This document shows positions 1-8,184 of a stretch of 64,000 nucleotides of DNA, in pieces. The position numbers were made by a program, and so were the translations under genes. The stretch covers positions 372,001 to 436,000 of the forward strand of contig NZ_PDJD01000001.1 of assembly GCF_002563925.1 (NCBI RefSeq), in the 5' to 3' direction. Under the pieces are notes generated by a model. The model saw only the letters and a list, made by a program, of their open reading frames with translations, ran no database searches and had not been told where the DNA came from. The stretch comes from Serinibacter salmoneus. GTDB taxonomy: Bacteria > Actinomycetota > Actinomycetes > Actinomycetales > Beutenbergiaceae. Within the stretch, counting starts at the first letter, position 1. Every line of letters begins with the position of its first letter.

Positions 1-1
1 G

Positions 2-1126
2 GTCAAGGGGTACCGGATCGGGGCGGGCAACCCCACCTACCTGGAGGCGGCGCGCCCGGAGAAGGTGAGCGCACCCGCCGTCGCGGACCTGCTGGCCGGC
101 GGGGCCTCGCTGCGGGGGATCGCCCGCACCGACGAGTTCGCCTACTCCGTGGCCGGGGACAACGCGCACTACGGCACACCACCGAACGCCGCCCTGCCCG
201 GCGCCCTGCCGGGTGGGTCCTCCAATGGGGCCGCCAGCGCCGTCGCGACGGGCCAGGCGGAGATCGGCCTGGCGACCGACACCGCCGGCTCCGTACGGGT
301 GCCCGCCTCCTACCAGGGGCTGTGGGGGCTGCGGACCACACACAACCTCGTGCCCCGGCAGGGCCTGCTGCCGCTGGCGCAGAGCTTCGACACCGTCGGC
401 TGGCTCACCCGCGACGGCGCCACCATGCAGCGGGTGGTGGACTGGTGCCTCAGCTACGACGGCTCGGAGTCCACCGAGAGCGTGCTCGGCGCCTCCGGCA
501 GCGACCTGCCGTGGCGCTTCGCGGTGCCGCGTGAGGTGCTCGCGATGCTCGAACCCGCCACGCGCGAGGCCTTCGAGGCGGCGCTGGGCCGGTTGGCGCA
601 GGTAGCGGACACGGCCGGTGCGCCGGAGATCACCGAGGTGGACCTCGGGGACCTCGCCGCGATCCACGCCGAGTTCCGCACCGTGCAGGGCGCGGAGGCG
701 TGGCGCAACAACGGCGACTGGCTGCGCGAGCACCCCGGCGCGCTCGGCCCGGCGGTGGCGCAGCGGTTCCGCGAGGCCTCCCAGGTCACGGCGGCGCAGG
801 AGTCCGCGGCGCGCGGCGCCCTGGAGCCTGTGCGGCGCCACGTGGAGTCCCTGGTGGCCGAGTCGGTGTTGCTGCTGCCGACGGTGCCCGGACCCGCGCC
901 CATGCGCACCGCGACCGGGGAGCGTGTGGACGCCGTGCGCACCGCCACGCTGCGGATGACGACGCCGGCCGCGGTCGCCGGGCTCCCGGCGCTCTCGGTG
1001 CCGCTGCTCACGGTGCCCTCGAGTCTCGGTCCCGCGCCGGTGGGGCTCTGCCTGATCTCTCGCGCCGACACCGACATCGCGCTGGTGCGCCTGGCCCGCC
1101 GCCTGGAGGCCGCGCTCAGGGCGTAG
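2..1126 (+). CDS. Amidase-signature family hydrolase (5' end outside window)
   Basis: The gene is open from the window edge, so its N-terminus is missing. The visible part carries the amidase signature: GGSSNGAASAVA near bases 210-246, then ATDTAGSVRVPASYQGLWG, which supplies the nucleophilic Ser of the Ser-cisSer-Lys triad. The triad Lys should lie just upstream of base 2. The segment GDNAHYGTPPN and the following signature resemble plant AMI1-type indole-acetamide hydrolases and small bacterial amidases. The usual GGS before the catalytic Ser is AGS here. Family chemistry is hydrolysis of a small amide in the cytoplasm; the substrate cannot be read from sequence. Because pucG and allantoate amidohydrolase genes follow, a purine-derived amide such as oxalurate or oxamate is a possible substrate (inference). 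The last codon is GCG before TAG. Confidence 0.85.
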   Translation, partial: VKGYRIGAGNPTYLEAARPEKVSAPAVADLLAGGASLRGIARTDEFAYSVAGDNAHYGTPPNAALPGALPGGSSNGAASAVATGQAEIGLATDTAGSVRVPASYQGLWGLRTTHNLVPRQGLLPLAQSFDTVGWLTRDGATMQRVVDWCLSYDGSESTESVLGASGSDLPWRFAVPREVLAMLEPATREAFEAALGRLAQVADTAGAPEITEVDLGDLAAIHAEFRTVQGAEAWRNNGDWLREHPGALGPAVAQRFREASQVTAAQESAARGALEPVRRHVESLVAESVLLLPTVPGPAPMRTATGERVDAVRTATLRMTTPAAVAGLPALSVPLLTVPSSLGPAPVGLCLISRADTDIALVRLARRLEAALRA

Positions 1127-1166
1127 CCGTTGGTCAGTGGGTCTTGATCGGCAGACCCTGCAGGGG

Positions 1167-1197
1167 TTGACTCTGACACTGTGTCAGGCCGTGAAGT
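1167..1197 (+). promoter_or_regulatory. MerR-type promoter with dyad operator
   Basis: A TTGACT -35 box (1167-1172) is followed by the perfect dyad CTGACAC-T-GTGTCAG (1173-1187) and a weak -10 TGAAGT (1192-1197). The spacer is 19 bases, the overlong spacing typical of MerR-activated promoters, with the dyad filling it. The downstream merR start codon is only 10 bases away, so the transcript would have almost no leader. This suggests autoregulation by the adjacent MerR protein. Confidence 0.7.
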
Positions 1198-1206
1198 GGT
1201 CCCACC

Positions 1207-2007
1207 ATGTTGAGTATCGGAGACTTCGCCCGCCTCGTCGGGGTATCGGTGCGGATGCTGAGGCACTACGACAGCCTCGGGATCCTCACCCCCGCGCGGG
1301 TGGACGAGTGGACCGGCTACCGCTACTACGCCGCCAGTCAGGTCACTCGCGCCAACCGACTCGTCGCGCTGCGCGAGCTCGGGTTCGGGCTCGAGGAGGT
1401 CGGCACGCTCCTGGACGCGCCCTCGGGCACCGTGCGGGCGCTGCTGATTCGCCGGCGGCAGGAGTTGCGTGCGCAGGTCGACGCGGACACCCGCCGGCTC
1501 TCCCACGTGGAGGCGAGGCTCCGACTGATCGAGAAGGGCACCACCATGACCGAGTACACCGAGGCATCCCTGCCGGCGCTCACGCTGACGGGACGGCAAC
1601 TGACCACCGCGGCGATGAGCGCCGTCGAGCAGGAGATCGGGCCCCTGTTCGACCGTGTCAACGGCGCCATCCGTGAGGCCGGCGTCACTCTCACCGGGCC
1701 GGGCGTCGCGACCTACGACGCCTCCAGCGAGGCCGGGATGGTCGTGACGGTCGGGGAGCAGGTCGGCAGCGCCGAGGTCCCCGGGCTCGAGCGCATCGAG
1801 GTCCCGGGCGTCGAGCGGGCACTGATCACTCGCCTGGAGGGCGCGGACCTCACCGGGATCCAGTCCGCGTGGCAGTCGCTGGTCCAGGAGGCGGAACGAC
1901 GTGGCCTCACCCTCGCGGGTCCCGGCCGTGAGGTCTACGTCGAGACCCCGTTCGATGGGCCCGAGGCCACGGGGTGGGTCGTCGACCTGCAGCAACCCGT
2001 CGCCTGA
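1207..2007 (+). CDS. MerR-family regulator with GyrI-like effector-binding domain
   Basis: 266 residues. Residues 1-70 form a MerR winged helix (MLSIGDFARLVGVSVRMLRH, then GYRYYAASQ), followed by a helical linker rich in Arg/Glu (about 75-113) and a C-terminal domain from about 120 to the end with the beta-rich layout of GyrI-like/BltR-type drug-binding domains. Such proteins bind promoter DNA as dimers and twist an overlong spacer when a small hydrophobic ligand binds the C-terminal domain. No Shine-Dalgarno is visible before the ATG; the promoter lies directly upstream and contains a matching dyad. It sits between the amidase and pucG without obvious links to purine metabolism, so the target may be only itself. 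Family assignment is firm, ligand unknown. Confidence 0.9.
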   Translation: MLSIGDFARLVGVSVRMLRHYDSLGILTPARVDEWTGYRYYAASQVTRANRLVALRELGFGLEEVGTLLDAPSGTVRALLIRRRQELRAQVDADTRRLSHVEARLRLIEKGTTMTEYTEASLPALTLTGRQLTTAAMSAVEQEIGPLFDRVNGAIREAGVTLTGPGVATYDASSEAGMVVTVGEQVGSAEVPGLERIEVPGVERALITRLEGADLTGIQSAWQSLVQEAERRGLTLAGPGREVYVETPFDGPEATGWVVDLQQPVA

Positions 2008-2073
2008 GGCCACCGGCCCGGCACCCCGACCGGCCCCGGCCCGCCGCGCGGCGGGCCGGGGCCGTCACCTCCC

Positions 2074-2095
2074 CGAAACGGTGATGCGTCAGGAT
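2074..2095 (+). promoter_or_regulatory. Possible purine-cluster promoter element upstream of pucG
   Basis: CGAAAC (2074-2079), 9 bases, then TCAGGAT (2089-2095) matches in spacing and partly in sequence the GGAAAC-N9-CTAGCGT element seen at 5397-5455 and 11900-11921. The -10 would be CAGGAT. It is the second-weakest copy of the set, so this is a tentative call. Confidence 0.35.
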
Positions 2096-2124
2096 GGGCG
2101 CACCCACACCGCAGGAGGAGAGAG

Positions 2125-3354
2125 ATGACCGCGCTGATCCCCGGCGAGATCGCGCCGCCCGCCCGGCTGCTCATGGGCCCCGGCCCGATCTCCGCCTACC
2201 CGAGCGTGCTGCGCGCCATGGGCGCGCCCCTGGTGGGGCAGTACGACCCGTTCATGACCGCCACGATGGCCGAGACCCAGGAGCTCTACCGGCAGGTGTG
2301 GTCGACGGCGAACGAGGCCACCCTGCTCGTGGACGGCACCTCCCGGGCCGGGATCGAGGCCGCCATGGTCTCCCTGATCCGGCCCGGTGAGCGGGTGCTC
2401 GTGCCGGTCTTCGGCCGGTTCGGGCACCTGCTCGCGGAGGTCGCCGAGCGGGCCATGGCCGAGGTCCACACCATCGAGACCGCGTGGGGTCAGGTGTTCG
2501 CGCCCTCGGTGATCGAGGAGGCGATCCGCCGGGTGAAGCCCGCCATGCTCGCGATCGTGCAGGGCGACACCTCCACCACGATGAACCAGCCGCTGGCCGA
2601 ACTGGGGGAGATCTGCGCCAAGCACGGCGTGCTGTTCTACACCGACGCCACCGCGTCCCTGGGCGGCAACCCGTTCGAGGCCGACGCGTGGGGACTGGAC
2701 GCCGCGACCGCGGGCCTGCAGAAGTGCCTCGGCGGCCCCAGCGGGTCCTCCCCGATCACCCTGAGCGAGCGCGCCGTGGAGGTGATCACCTCCCGCAAGC
2801 GCATCGAGGCCGGGATCCGGGACGAGGACGACCCGGACGCGGCGGACTTCGTGCGCTCCAACTACTTCGATCTCGGCATGATCCTGGACTACTGGGGGCC
2901 TCGCCGCCTGAACCACCACACCGAGGCCACCTCCATGCTCTACGCGGCCCGGGAGTGCGCCCGCCTGATCCTCGCCGAGGGCCGCGAGGCCGTCATCGCC
3001 CGGCACCAGCTCGCAGGCCGCGCCATGCTCGCCGGCGTCGTGGCCATGGGCCTGGAGGTGTTCGGGGACGTGGCGCACAAGATGAGCAACGTGGTGGCCG
3101 TCGAGATCCCCGAGGGCGTGCCCGGGGACGCCGCCCGCGCCGCGATGCTGACCGACTACGGCATCGAGATCGGCACCTCCTTCGGCCCGCTGCACGGCCG
3201 GGTCTGGCGGATCGGCACCATGGGCTACAACGCCCGCCGCGACGCCGTCCTGACCACCCTGGCAGCCCTGGAGTCCACCCTGGGCCGGTTCGGCTTCGCC
3301 GTGGCGCCCGGCGCGGGAGTCGCCGCCGCATCCGAGATCCTCGGGCAGGCCTGA
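2125..3354 (+). CDS. pucG: PLP-dependent aminotransferase, ureidoglycine-glyoxylate type
   Basis: 409 residues, class V aminotransferase fold. It begins LLMGPGPISAYPSVLRAM and carries the PLP lysine in GLQKCLGGPSG (Lys200), the segment typical of alanine-glyoxylate and (S)-ureidoglycine-glyoxylate aminotransferases (PucG). The family transfers the amino group of ureidoglycine to glyoxylate, giving glycine and oxalurate, in the cytoplasm. A strong AGGAGGAGAGAG ribosome site precedes the ATG. The next gene, an allantoate amidohydrolase, starts directly after this stop codon, so the two are surely cotranscribed; allantoate amidohydrolase generates ureidoglycine, which supports PucG over a plain alanine-glyoxylate aminotransferase. 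That specificity is inferred from the neighbour. Confidence 0.85.
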   Translation: MTALIPGEIAPPARLLMGPGPISAYPSVLRAMGAPLVGQYDPFMTATMAETQELYRQVWSTANEATLLVDGTSRAGIEAAMVSLIRPGERVLVPVFGRFGHLLAEVAERAMAEVHTIETAWGQVFAPSVIEEAIRRVKPAMLAIVQGDTSTTMNQPLAELGEICAKHGVLFYTDATASLGGNPFEADAWGLDAATAGLQKCLGGPSGSSPITLSERAVEVITSRKRIEAGIRDEDDPDAADFVRSNYFDLGMILDYWGPRRLNHHTEATSMLYAARECARLILAEGREAVIARHQLAGRAMLAGVVAMGLEVFGDVAHKMSNVVAVEIPEGVPGDAARAAMLTDYGIEIGTSFGPLHGRVWRIGTMGYNARRDAVLTTLAALESTLGRFGFAVAPGAGVAAASEILGQA

Positions 3355-4707
3355 GTGCCGCTGCTCGCCGTCACCCCCGACGTGATCGCCGCCGCGGCGC
3401 GGCGCGTGATGGCGCGGTGCGAGGAACTCGCCCGGGTCACCGCCACCCCCGGCACCATCGAACGGGTCTATCTCTCACCCGAGCACGCCCGCGTGAACCG
3501 GCTCGCGGCGGAATGGATGCGCGAGCTCGGCATGGTCACCTGGCAGGACGCCGCGGGCAACCAGATGGGCCGGATCGAACCCACACCCACGCCCGGCGCC
3601 GCACCGCCCGCCCCGGGGGAGACGCCCGCGCTCATGCTCGGCTCCCACCTGGACACCGTGCTGGACGCCGGCCGCTTCGACGGGATCGTCGGGGTGCTCA
3701 CCGCCCTGGAGGTGGTGCGGCTGCTGCGCCGGCCCGTGCCCGGGGGAGATGCCCGCGGGCGCGGTACGCCCGCCGCCACCGTCGACCTGCCGTTCGCGAT
3801 CGAGGTGGCCGCGTTCAGCGACGAGGAGGGCACCCGGTTCGGCAAGGCGCTGCTGGGGTCCTCCGCCGTCGCCGGCACGTGGGAGGAGTCCTGGTGGGAC
3901 CTGACCGACGGCGACGGCGACACCCTGCGCCACGCCTTCCGGGAGTTCGGCCTCGACCCCGGTCGGATCGGGGAGGCGGCCCGGCGCCGGGAGGACCTGA
4001 TCGGCTACCTCGAGGTCCACATCGAGCAGGGACCGCAACTGCACCGCATCGGTGAGCCGCTCGCCGTCGTCAGCTCGATCGCCAGCGCTCGCCGCTTCCA
4101 ACTCACCGTGCAGGGCGAGGCCCGCCACGCTGGCGGCACCCCCTACGACGTGCGCCGCGACGCCCTGCTCGGGGCGAGCGAGGCGGCCCTGGCGGTGGAG
4201 TCGATCTGCTCCGCCGAGCACCACATCATCGGCACGGTCGGGCAGCTCGAGGCCTTCCCCGGGTCGGTGAACGTGGTGCCCGGGGAGGCGCGACTCTCCC
4301 TGGACCTGCGCGGGGAGTTCGACGGCGACCGCGACCGCGTCTGGGACGCCATCACCCACGAACTCGACCGGATCATGGGGCGCCGAGGCCTGCGCTGGCG
4401 CTCCCGGGAGATCCACAACGCGCCCGCCGTGATGTGCGCGCCGCTGCTGCAGGACGTGGTGCGCGAGGGGATCGTCGCCACCCTGCCCGAGCGCAGTGAG
4501 GCGCCGCCGGAGATCTTCAGCCGCGCCGGGCACGACGGCATGTCCATCGGGGCGATCACGGACGTGGGCATGCTCTTCCTGCGCAACCCCGACGGCATCT
4601 CCCACCACCCCGAGGAGGCGGTCAGCGCCCCGGACGTGGCCCTCGGTCTACGGGCGATCACCGAGTCGGTGCTGCAGCTGGCCAACGACTACCGCGCCCG
4701 GCCCTGA
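3355..4707 (+). CDS. Allantoate amidohydrolase / M20-family carbamoylase
   Basis: 450 residues from a GTG that abuts the stop of pucG with no intergenic base, implying translational coupling. The M20 dinuclear metal site is visible: SHLDT (His98, Asp100), RFDGIVG (Asp109), SDEEGTRF (Glu157/158), HIEQGP (His222) and SHHPEE near residue 420. The lid/dimerisation domain lies around residues 225-345 (SARRFQLTVQGEARHAGGTP). The family hydrolyses N-carbamoyl groups; in this context the likely reaction is allantoate to ureidoglycine, CO2 and ammonia (AllC/PucF/HyuC group). A Pro/Ala/Gly-rich insertion (PTPTPGAAPPAPG) follows the first domain strand. Hydantoin or beta-ureidopropionate substrates cannot be excluded from sequence alone. 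Confidence 0.85.
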   Translation: MPLLAVTPDVIAAAARRVMARCEELARVTATPGTIERVYLSPEHARVNRLAAEWMRELGMVTWQDAAGNQMGRIEPTPTPGAAPPAPGETPALMLGSHLDTVLDAGRFDGIVGVLTALEVVRLLRRPVPGGDARGRGTPAATVDLPFAIEVAAFSDEEGTRFGKALLGSSAVAGTWEESWWDLTDGDGDTLRHAFREFGLDPGRIGEAARRREDLIGYLEVHIEQGPQLHRIGEPLAVVSSIASARRFQLTVQGEARHAGGTPYDVRRDALLGASEAALAVESICSAEHHIIGTVGQLEAFPGSVNVVPGEARLSLDLRGEFDGDRDRVWDAITHELDRIMGRRGLRWRSREIHNAPAVMCAPLLQDVVREGIVATLPERSEAPPEIFSRAGHDGMSIGAITDVGMLFLRNPDGISHHPEEAVSAPDVALGLRAITESVLQLANDYRARP

Positions 4708-4754
4708 GCCGGCACCTCTCGCAAGGGCCGCCGCGGGGCCGACTCAGGATGGGT

Positions 4755-5369
4755 TCAGGGCCGCAGGGTCGCCATCTCCGCGCCCGGGGAGGCCGCCACC
4801 CGCGCGGGCGGCACGTAGTCGCGCAGCTGCGTGAGCGACTCCTCGGGGGTGGTGCCCACGAGCAGCATCTCGGTGTAGCGCGGGTGGGTGAAGCCGCGGC
4901 CGCTCATCCCGGCCACGAACTCCAGGAACGGGTCGAAGTACCCGGCCACGTTGAGGATCCCGCACGGCTTCTCGTGAATCCCGAGCTGCGCCCACGTCCA
5001 CTGCTCGGTGAGCTCCTCCAGCGTGCCGGGGCCACCCGGCAGCGCCAGGAAGGCATCGGCTCGCTCGGACATGATCGTCTTGCGCTCGTGCATGGAGTCC
5101 ACCAGCACCAGTTCGCTGAGGTGCTCGTGCACGGCCTCGCGTGCCTGCAGCGCGCGGGGGATGACACCGGTGACGTGTGCGCCGGCCGTCATGGCGGCGT
5201 CGGCCACGGTGCCCATGAGGCCCACGTGCCCGCCGCCGAACACGAGGTCCATCCCGCGGACCGCGATGGCGCGACCGAGCGCCGCCGCGGTCTCGACGTA
5301 GACCGGGTCGTGCCCGGACGCGGACCCGCAGAACACGGTCACGGTGAAGCGGGGTGAGGTGGCGGTCAT
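4755..5369 (-). CDS. LOG-family cytokinin-riboside phosphoribohydrolase-like protein
   Basis: 204 residues with a Rossmann-like LOG fold: FCGSASG near the start, FGGGHVGLMG, and the signature LPGGPGTLEE (usual form PGGYGTLEE, so Pro replaces Tyr). LOG proteins cleave nucleoside monophosphates such as AMP or cytokinin ribotides to free base and ribose 5-phosphate. In this cluster it could release purine bases for deamination and oxidation (inference). It is divergent from the deaminase-like gene at 5500 and shares with it a mirrored promoter element. It is convergent with the allantoate amidohydrolase, 47 bases away. Confidence 0.85.
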   Translation of the reverse strand: MTATSPRFTVTVFCGSASGHDPVYVETAAALGRAIAVRGMDLVFGGGHVGLMGTVADAAMTAGAHVTGVIPRALQAREAVHEHLSELVLVDSMHERKTIMSERADAFLALPGGPGTLEELTEQWTWAQLGIHEKPCGILNVAGYFDPFLEFVAGMSGRGFTHPRYTEMLLVGTTPEESLTQLRDYVPPARVAASPGAEMATLRP

Positions 5370-5396
5370 GGCGACTCCTCTCGAGGCGATGTGGTG

Positions 5397-5455
5397 ACGC
5401 TAGTGGCGGTGTGTTTCCAGACCGTGACAGTCCGGAAACGTCTCGCGACTAGCGT
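5397..5455. promoter_or_regulatory. Divergent promoter pair with mirrored GGAAAC-N9-CTAGCGT elements
   Basis: On the plus strand GGAAAC (5434-5439), 9 bases, CTAGCGT (5449-5455) leads to the deaminase gene. On the minus strand the same element, GGAAAC (5418-5413), 9 bases, CTAGCGT (5403-5397), leads to the LOG gene. The two GGAAAC boxes form the palindrome GTTTCCAGAC / GTCCGGAAAC (5413-5422 and 5430-5439, 9 of 10 paired). TAGCGT fits a TAnnnT -10. A third identical-spacing copy stands before the ABC importer. Confidence 0.65.
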
Positions 5456-5499
5456 GCGAGCCTTCCGGCCCCGAGCTTTCCGGCCCCGAGGAGTTCGCC

Positions 5500-6876
5500 A
5501 TGTCCCTGCTCGTGATCAATGCCCGCCTCATCACCGTGCCCGCCGGCACCGACGACCCCGGCTACCTCGACGGTGGCTACCTCCTGGTCGACGACAGCGG
5601 CAGGATCGCCGAGATCGGCAGGGGGGCTGCGCCGTCGGGCACGACGGCGGATCGCACCCTGGACGTGGCCGGCGCCTTCGTGGCGCCCGGGTTCGTCTCC
5701 TCCCACTCCCACCTGTTCACCTCCGGGCTGCGGGGGCTGGGCGCGGGGGAGACCCTGTACGGCTGGTGCGATGCGATGCTCGGCACCACCGCGCACATGA
5801 GCCCGGAGCAGATGTACTGGGCCACCCTGCACGGTGCCCTGGACTTCCTGGCCTGCGGCGTGACCACCGCGTACAACTTCACCGACCCGCTGCAGGCGTG
5901 GGAGTCGATGGTGGACGGCAAACGCAGCGGGACCGCCGGGATGCGACCGCTGGAGTACCACACGCGGCAGGCGGACGGCTGCCGCGATGCGGGGCTGCGG
6001 TTCGTCGACTCGATCGGGATGGACGCCACGGTCGGCTCGGATGCGGAGATCCACGAGCGGTTCGACGCGTCCGTGGCGCACACCCGCGCGATGGACCCGG
6101 GCCTCGCGCTCGGCGCCTCGATCATGGGGCAGGTGCAGTGGTCCCCGCGCGAGGACGCCGCGTGGGTGGAGGTGGAGGCGATGCGCCGCCTCGGCGTCAC
6201 CAACCAGGCGCACTTCCTGGAGTCCCCCGAGGCGGTGGAGCACCAGCAGTCCAAGTTCGCGATGTACCGCGACGCGGGCGCGCTGGGGGAGGGGATGATG
6301 TTCGGACACTTCATCCAGACCACGCCGCAGATCATCGAGGAGGCGGTCGACGGCGGGGCCGCCATGTCCTGGCAGCCCGCCTCCAACGGTCGGCTGGCCT
6401 CGGGCGTGGCGCTGGTGCCGGAGATGCTCGAGATGGGCATGGCCGTCGGGATGGGTCTGGACGACCAGGCGTGCACGGACGTGGCCGACCCGTGGCAGAA
6501 CATGCGCATGGGTATGGCGATGCAGCGTGCCCGGCTGAAGGACCCGCTGGTGATGATGCCCGAGCAGGTGCTGCGGCTGCACACCCTGGGCGGCGCGGAG
6601 ATCATGGGCGTCGCGGACCGGGTGGGGAGCCTGGAGGTCGGGAAGTACGCGGACTTCGTGGTGGTGGACCCCACCGCGCCCGACGTGGGGCCGCTGTGGC
6701 ACCCGGTGCGCAGCTACGTGCTCGCGATGAGCCTGCGCAACCTCGTGGGCGTGTACGTGGGCGGGGAGCTGGTCAGCGACCGCGGGGTCTCCACGAACCC
6801 GCTCGCCGCCGAGGCGTCCGCGAAGGTGCACGAGGCGTACCCGGCGCTGCTGGCCGCGCGGGGCCTGCCGCACTAG
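5500..6876 (+). CDS. Amidohydrolase-family deaminase, guanine / 8-oxoguanine deaminase-like
   Basis: 458 residues of the ATZ/TRZ-like amidohydrolase group. Metal ligands are visible: HSH (His69, His71) after a beta-sandwich start, NQAHFLE (about residue 237), FGHFIQ (about 269) and GLDDQA (about 320). The C-terminal strand GSLEVGKYADFVVVD closes the sandwich. Related enzymes deaminate guanine, 8-oxoguanine or triazine and pyrimidine analogues in the cytoplasm; here guanine to xanthine would feed the xanthine dehydrogenase encoded downstream (inference). A GAGGAG site precedes the ATG. The promoter carries the element shared with the LOG gene and the importer. The usual guanine deaminase length is about 440, so it is complete. 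Confidence 0.82.
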   Translation: MSLLVINARLITVPAGTDDPGYLDGGYLLVDDSGRIAEIGRGAAPSGTTADRTLDVAGAFVAPGFVSSHSHLFTSGLRGLGAGETLYGWCDAMLGTTAHMSPEQMYWATLHGALDFLACGVTTAYNFTDPLQAWESMVDGKRSGTAGMRPLEYHTRQADGCRDAGLRFVDSIGMDATVGSDAEIHERFDASVAHTRAMDPGLALGASIMGQVQWSPREDAAWVEVEAMRRLGVTNQAHFLESPEAVEHQQSKFAMYRDAGALGEGMMFGHFIQTTPQIIEEAVDGGAAMSWQPASNGRLASGVALVPEMLEMGMAVGMGLDDQACTDVADPWQNMRMGMAMQRARLKDPLVMMPEQVLRLHTLGGAEIMGVADRVGSLEVGKYADFVVVDPTAPDVGPLWHPVRSYVLAMSLRNLVGVYVGGELVSDRGVSTNPLAAEASAKVHEAYPALLAARGLPH

Positions 6877-6932
6877 CGGCGCGCGCCGCCGCCCCACCAT
6901 CGCCGAGCGTGTGCTTGCGCCGGGCCACCGCC

Positions 6933-6992
6933 GCCGAGCGGGCTGTTACGCAGGGTGATCGCGCGGGTGGTCTGCGTAGGCACCCGTTCGGC
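6933..6992. repeat. Palindromic repeat, copy 1
   Basis: Left arm 6933-6953 (GCCGAGCGGG then TGTTACGCAG after one C) and right arm 6972-6992 (CTGCGTAGGC then ACCCGTTCGGC) are inverted copies that pair imperfectly, separated by 18 bases. It lies 56 bases after the deaminase stop and is a sequence relative of the palindrome at 8125-8184. Fragments of the same sequence occur nearby at about 6903 and 7008. It could act as a terminator or a REP-like element. Confidence 0.7.
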
Positions 6993-7212
6993 GTGGAGGC
7001 GGTTCGTCGAGCGTGCGCTTGCGCAGAGTTCGCGTGGGAGGACCGCTTGTGATCATCCCGCTTCCCGCCAAGCGGATGTGAGTCGTACCTCGCGCCGCAC
7101 CGGCACCGCTCCACTTCTACAGTGGGAAGGCGCTTCCTCCGTGATGTGGTGTGCTTGACACGGCCCTGATCGAGTCCCCTCGAGGAGCTGGTACACCATT
7201 GGAGGTAACGCG

Positions 7213-7623
7213 ATGCTTCACCAAGACCTATCAGCCGCGGTGAAGAGAGTTCCCCGCCTTCGAGCTGCGAACTACTCTCAGGGCGTCCCGCTGCGTACGA
7301 GCGTGGGCGGCGCGATGGCCTCCGTGTTCCTCATCACGGTGGCTGCCTCGTGCGCTGAGCCGGCGGACTACATGGAGCCACTTGACATCACTCTCTGCGA
7401 GGGCGTGTTCTCATCTTTCGGCGGCGAGGATGCGGGGGCTCAGGAAGTTCTCCTAAGGGAGACCATTACGGTGTGTGATTCGCGGGAAGAGTGGGAGGAG
7501 CAATATCCTCGGTACAGCGAAAGCATCACATTGGCAGTCCCTGAGTCGGCGGCTGAGGCACTCGAATCCCTGTGCTTGCGACCCGAGCTCAAGAGCTCCA
7601 GAACGTGTAGCGCTGAGAGCTGA
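7213..7623 (+). CDS. Hypothetical protein, possible exported lipoprotein, in low-GC island
   Basis: 136 residues, no recognised family. A good GGAGGTAACGCG ribosome site precedes the ATG, so the start is convincing. Basic residues at 11-17 and 28 are followed by a hydrophobic stretch AMASVFLITVAASCAEP near residues 34-50 that resembles a lipoprotein signal with a weak lipobox (ASC). The remainder is acidic and contains four Cys. Codon use is visibly less GC-rich than neighbours (many A/T third positions), suggesting recent acquisition. It is followed 14 bases later by a two-helix membrane protein gene, probably in the same transcript. An internal ATG at 7315 is a less likely start. Confidence 0.55.
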   Translation: MLHQDLSAAVKRVPRLRAANYSQGVPLRTSVGGAMASVFLITVAASCAEPADYMEPLDITLCEGVFSSFGGEDAGAQEVLLRETITVCDSREEWEEQYPRYSESITLAVPESAAEALESLCLRPELKSSRTCSAES

Positions 7624-7637
7624 GGAGTGATGTAGCC

Positions 7638-7880
7638 ATGAGTATCCCACATGGGTCACCGCAACGGTCTGGAGTGCCGTTTCGATTCCTCTTGTTTGGT
7701 AGTTGCGGCATGTTGTTGACCTTCGTCGTCATGGTGTTCTCCGCGTACGGCCTCCCGACGGAAGAGGTGTGGCCCGCACTGGTGTTGTACGTGATGGCGC
7801 TTGTCTCGCTGCTGGTGTTTTTGATCGGTGTTGTCCGCGTTGTAGTTCACTGTGTCCGTAGATGGAGTCGCGGTTTATGA
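7638..7880 (+). CDS. Small hypothetical membrane protein
   Basis: 80 residues with two predicted membrane helices (about 16-38, FRFLLFGSCGMLLTFVVMVF, and 46-70, WPALVLYVMALVSLLVFLIG) and a basic tail RRWSRG. A GAGGAG motif lies upstream of the ATG. It sits 14 bases after the preceding unknown gene and shares its lower GC content. A stem-loop follows 12 bases after the stop. No family recognised. Confidence 0.55.
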   Translation: MSIPHGSPQRSGVPFRFLLFGSCGMLLTFVVMVFSAYGLPTEEVWPALVLYVMALVSLLVFLIGVVRVVVHCVRRWSRGL

Positions 7881-7892
7881 TGGTTGAGGTGT

Positions 7893-7934
7893 GCATCTTC
7901 GCAAATGGCGCTTAGTCCGAGAGTGCAAAGATGC
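7893..7934 (+). terminator. Stem-loop after the island genes
   Basis: GCATCTTCGCA (7893-7903) pairs with TGCAAAGATGC (7924-7934), 10 of 11 matched, around a 20-base loop, 12 bases after the stop of the small membrane protein gene. No U-tract follows, so terminator function is likely but not certain. Confidence 0.45.
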
Positions 7935-8077
7935 CTGACCTGAGGTAGTCCAGGAGGGAATCCAGGACTGCCCGGACGGGCTCCTGGCGGGCAACACGTA
8001 CCCCTGCGTTGCGCAGAGCCCCGGGCGGCGATGGTCGACGTCCTGCCCCGGGCGCATGTTCCTCGGGCCACGCCTTC

Positions 8078-8111
8078 GCCGAGCGTGCGGCTGCATAAAC
8101 ACCCGCTCGGC
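8078..8111. repeat. Short relative of the palindromic repeat
   Basis: GCCGAGCG (8078-8085) and CGCTCGGC (8104-8111) are inverted ends around TGCGGCTGCATAAACACC, a shortened and diverged form of the element immediately downstream at 8125-8184. Confidence 0.5.
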
Positions 8112-8124
8112 GCGAGAACGGGAC

Positions 8125-8184
8125 GCCGAGCGGGTGCCTACGCAGGGTTTGCGCGCCGCGGGTCTGCGTAAGCACCCGCTCGGC
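8125..8184. repeat. Palindromic repeat, copy 2
   Basis: Left arm 8125-8145 (GCCGAGCGGG TGCCTACGCAG) and right arm 8164-8184 (CTGCGTAAGC ACCCGCTCGGC) pair at 20 of 21 positions around an 18-base loop. It begins 17 bases beyond the stop codon of the permease gene ending at 8202 (minus strand), so on that strand it is a strong terminator candidate. With copy 1 it brackets the low-GC island. Confidence 0.75.

Noticed and set aside
5413-5439. GGAAAC box as an ECF sigma factor -35 element
   Set aside because: The distance from GGAAAC to the putative -10 is about 10 bases, far shorter than the 16-17 of ECF promoters; a regulator site is more consistent.
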